Source: an uncultured Ruminococcus sp. (GTDB lineage: Bacteria > Bacillota > Clostridia > Oscillospirales > Acutalibacteraceae). From it: a stretch of 6,745 bases of DNA. The DNA is taken from positions 1-6,745 of the forward strand of contig CACYDE010000069.1 in assembly GCA_902773045.1 (NCBI GenBank), in the 5' to 3' direction. Position 1 is the stretch's first letter, and the number at the start of each line of letters is the position of its first letter. Below are positions 5,683-6,745 of the stretch, piece after piece. The translations under genes and the position numbers were made by a program. A model generated the notes under the pieces. That model searched no databases, was not told where the DNA came from, and saw only the letters and a list, made by a program, of their open reading frames with translations.

Positions 5683-6522
5683 TCAGGATCTGCATATTAT
5701 TTTTATCTTCCCGGGATCTACTCTGTTTTTTTCTATGATGAGACTGTCTATTTTTTCTGCGGTTACAGTTCCGCTTTTGGGGTTGAAAACACTGTTGATC
5801 TTTCCGTCGATCTCGGCGTCCACGGAGGAATATTCAAACGCAAGAGTTGTGTTGATAAGTTTGCAGTTTTTCATAGTAAGGTTTTCTATGTAACAAAGCC
5901 CCTGCAAGCTTTCGATAGTGCAGTTGACAAATGTAAGATTTTCCGAATTCCAGCCGAGATATTCTCCCGAAACAAAGCTGTCGTATACCTCGATATTTTC
6001 ACAATTCCAAAAGGCGTCTTTCGTCAGCAGTCTTGAATTTCGGATAACCATATTTTTTACGCCGTCAAAACCATAATTCCCGATAAGATTCAGATTTTCC
6101 GTTTTGATATTTTCGCTGCCCATTGCAAAGTAATCACCTTTTACGGTGACATTTTTCATTTCAATATTTTTACAGTTCCACATCGTTTCGGAAGCATTGG
6201 AAAAGACAACGTCCGACAGCTTCACTCCGTCACATCTTCTGAAATTTTTAGGCGCTTCTATGATCGTATTTTTTACGCTTATATTGTTTGTGTACCATAT
6301 TCCCGCTCTTCCCGTCTCGAAAATCGAACATTCGGAAAGAGAAATATTCTTTGAATACCAAAGCGGATATTTCCATTTAAACATTGAACCGTAAAGTTCG
6401 ATATTTTCGGATTCTTTGAGAGGTGACTCTCCATCGTCAAATATGGTGTCGTATATTTTCATATCATTCGCAGCGAACAAAGCTCTTTCTCCTGTTAAAA
6501 ATTCTCTGTGTATCTCCCTCAT
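5683..6522 (-). CDS. DUF3737 family protein, predicted right-handed beta-helix
   Basis: The 279-residue protein matches the DUF3737 pattern as I recall it: N-terminal GERALF, then repeated coils. Ten coils of the form x-N-[I/L/V]-x-[hydrophobic]-x-x-[small]-x-[hydrophobic] begin near residues 38, 57, 78, 97, 117, 136, 155, 174, 193 and 212, a period of about 19-21. Examples are SENIELY, CKNIEMKN and SENLTFVN. Turns are rich in Trp/Tyr/Phe (LWYS, GIWYT, ETMWNC, DAFWNC, LGWNS). The C-terminal block LAFEYSSVDAEIDG is conserved in the family. There is no signal peptide, membrane segment or catalytic motif, so it is probably cytoplasmic; function is unknown, and the fold is only an inference from the repeat period. 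Start: AGGAGG at 6531-6536, 8 nt before ATG. It precedes the MATE gene by 47 bp on the same strand, likely as the first gene of a two-gene operon. I found no confident promoter. Confidence 0.88.
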   Translation of the reverse strand: MREIHREFLTGERALFAANDMKIYDTIFDDGESPLKESENIELYGSMFKWKYPLWYSKNISLSECSIFETGRAGIWYTNNISVKNTIIEAPKNFRRCDGVKLSDVVFSNASETMWNCKNIEMKNVTVKGDYFAMGSENIKTENLNLIGNYGFDGVKNMVIRNSRLLTKDAFWNCENIEVYDSFVSGEYLGWNSENLTFVNCTIESLQGLCYIENLTMKNCKLINTTLAFEYSSVDAEIDGKINSVFNPKSGTVTAEKIDSLIIEKNRVDPGKIKIICRS

Positions 6523-6643
6523 ATATTAAACCTCCTAAGACCTTTTCGTTACAATAGCCGATAATAAAAAAATCATTTGTTTGCTCGGTTCGAAAGATCG
6601 TTAATTTTTCGTCTCTTCTCCGCCGTCCGTCATTTTCTCTGAC

Positions 6644-6659
6644 GAATCGGTACCGGTTC
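6644..6659. promoter_or_regulatory. Imperfect 16-bp palindrome upstream of the DUF3737-MATE operon
   Basis: GAATCGGTACCGGTTC is a dyad with one mismatched pair, centred about 130 bp upstream of the DUF3737 start. It could be an operator, but its position relative to a promoter is unknown because no clear -35/-10 pair is visible. Confidence 0.25.
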
Positions 6660-6677
6660 TTTATTGTCTGTAACATG

Positions 6678-6719
6678 GGGTTAAAACCCTCGCCTTTAGG
6701 CGAAACCTTTAGGTCGACC
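6678..6719. mobile_element. Row of short hairpins, possible IS200/IS605-type element end
   Basis: Abutting hairpins share a four-base TTTA or TAAA loop: GGGT-TAAA-ACCC (6678-6689), TCGCC-TTTA-GGCGA (6690-6703) and ACC-TTTA-GGT (6705-6714). The last overlaps the palindrome GGTCGACC (6712-6719). Such subterminal hairpins with small AT-rich loops are characteristic of IS200/IS605-family ends and their associated omega-RNA. No tnpA or tnpB coding is visible before the window ends at 6745, so this is a candidate only; a small structured RNA or attenuator is the alternative. Confidence 0.35.
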
Positions 6720-6745
6720 TGCTGAAATTAATGAAATATTGGTAA

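Noticed and set aside
5659..6036. Plus-strand open frame of 125 codons opposite the DUF3737 gene
   Set aside because: It lies antisense to a gene with clear repeat-protein character, lacks a ribosome site, and has no recognisable domain.
6586..6600. GGTTCGAAA resembling a tRNA T-loop
   Set aside because: The flanking bases do not form a T-stem, and no acceptor, D or anticodon arm can be fitted on either strand.
6464..6676. Minus-strand open frame of 70 codons upstream of the DUF3737 gene
   Set aside because: It overlaps the DUF3737 gene and its ribosome site, starts inside the hairpin region without a ribosome site, and its translation is Arg/Lys-rich with no recognisable features.

Overview
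The window looks like chromosomal DNA of a low-to-moderate GC Firmicute, most likely a Clostridia/Ruminococcaceae-type gut or rumen bacterium. The basis is strong GGAGG-type ribosome sites, AT-rich intergenic DNA, sigma-A-like promoters, a zinc-ribbon/kinase/PASTA protein, a clostridial-type MATE transporter and a DUF3737 protein. This placement is an inference from gene families, not a species identification.

Layout, left to right. (1) Bases 1-99 are the last 32 codons of an unrecognised plus-strand gene, followed by a perfect 13-bp hairpin at 145-177. (2) Bases 198-1910 (minus) encode a 570-residue membrane protein with an N-terminal zinc ribbon, a kinase-like domain, one membrane segment and two external PASTA domains. 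The kinase fold is recognisable, but the glycine loop, the VAIK lysine, the HRD aspartate and the DFG aspartate are all lost, so this is a probable transmembrane pseudokinase. (3) A divergent AT-rich gap of about 280 bp leads to 2191-2934 (plus), an endonuclease/exonuclease/phosphatase-fold enzyme. (4) Bases 3092-3802 (plus) encode a water-type aquaporin with its own promoter, an operator-like palindrome and a strong terminator. (5) Bases 3893-4204 are non-coding and hold three imperfect tandem copies of a 94-104 bp unit. Each copy can fold into a similar structure, and the whole block is bounded by an 8-bp inverted repeat. (6) On the minus strand, a DUF3737 beta-helix-like protein (5683-6522) is followed after 47 bp by a MATE efflux transporter (4235-5635), probably as a two-gene operon. 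(7) At the right edge (6678-6719) is a row of short hairpins with TTTA/TAAA tetraloops, resembling the subterminal hairpins of IS200/IS605-family ends.

The genes do not form one pathway. The notable points are the degenerate PASTA kinase, the structured triple repeat, the start region of the MATE gene (a good ribosome site and ATG one base out of frame beside homopolymeric A runs), and the hairpin row at the right edge. No phage, CRISPR, rRNA or tRNA feature is visible.
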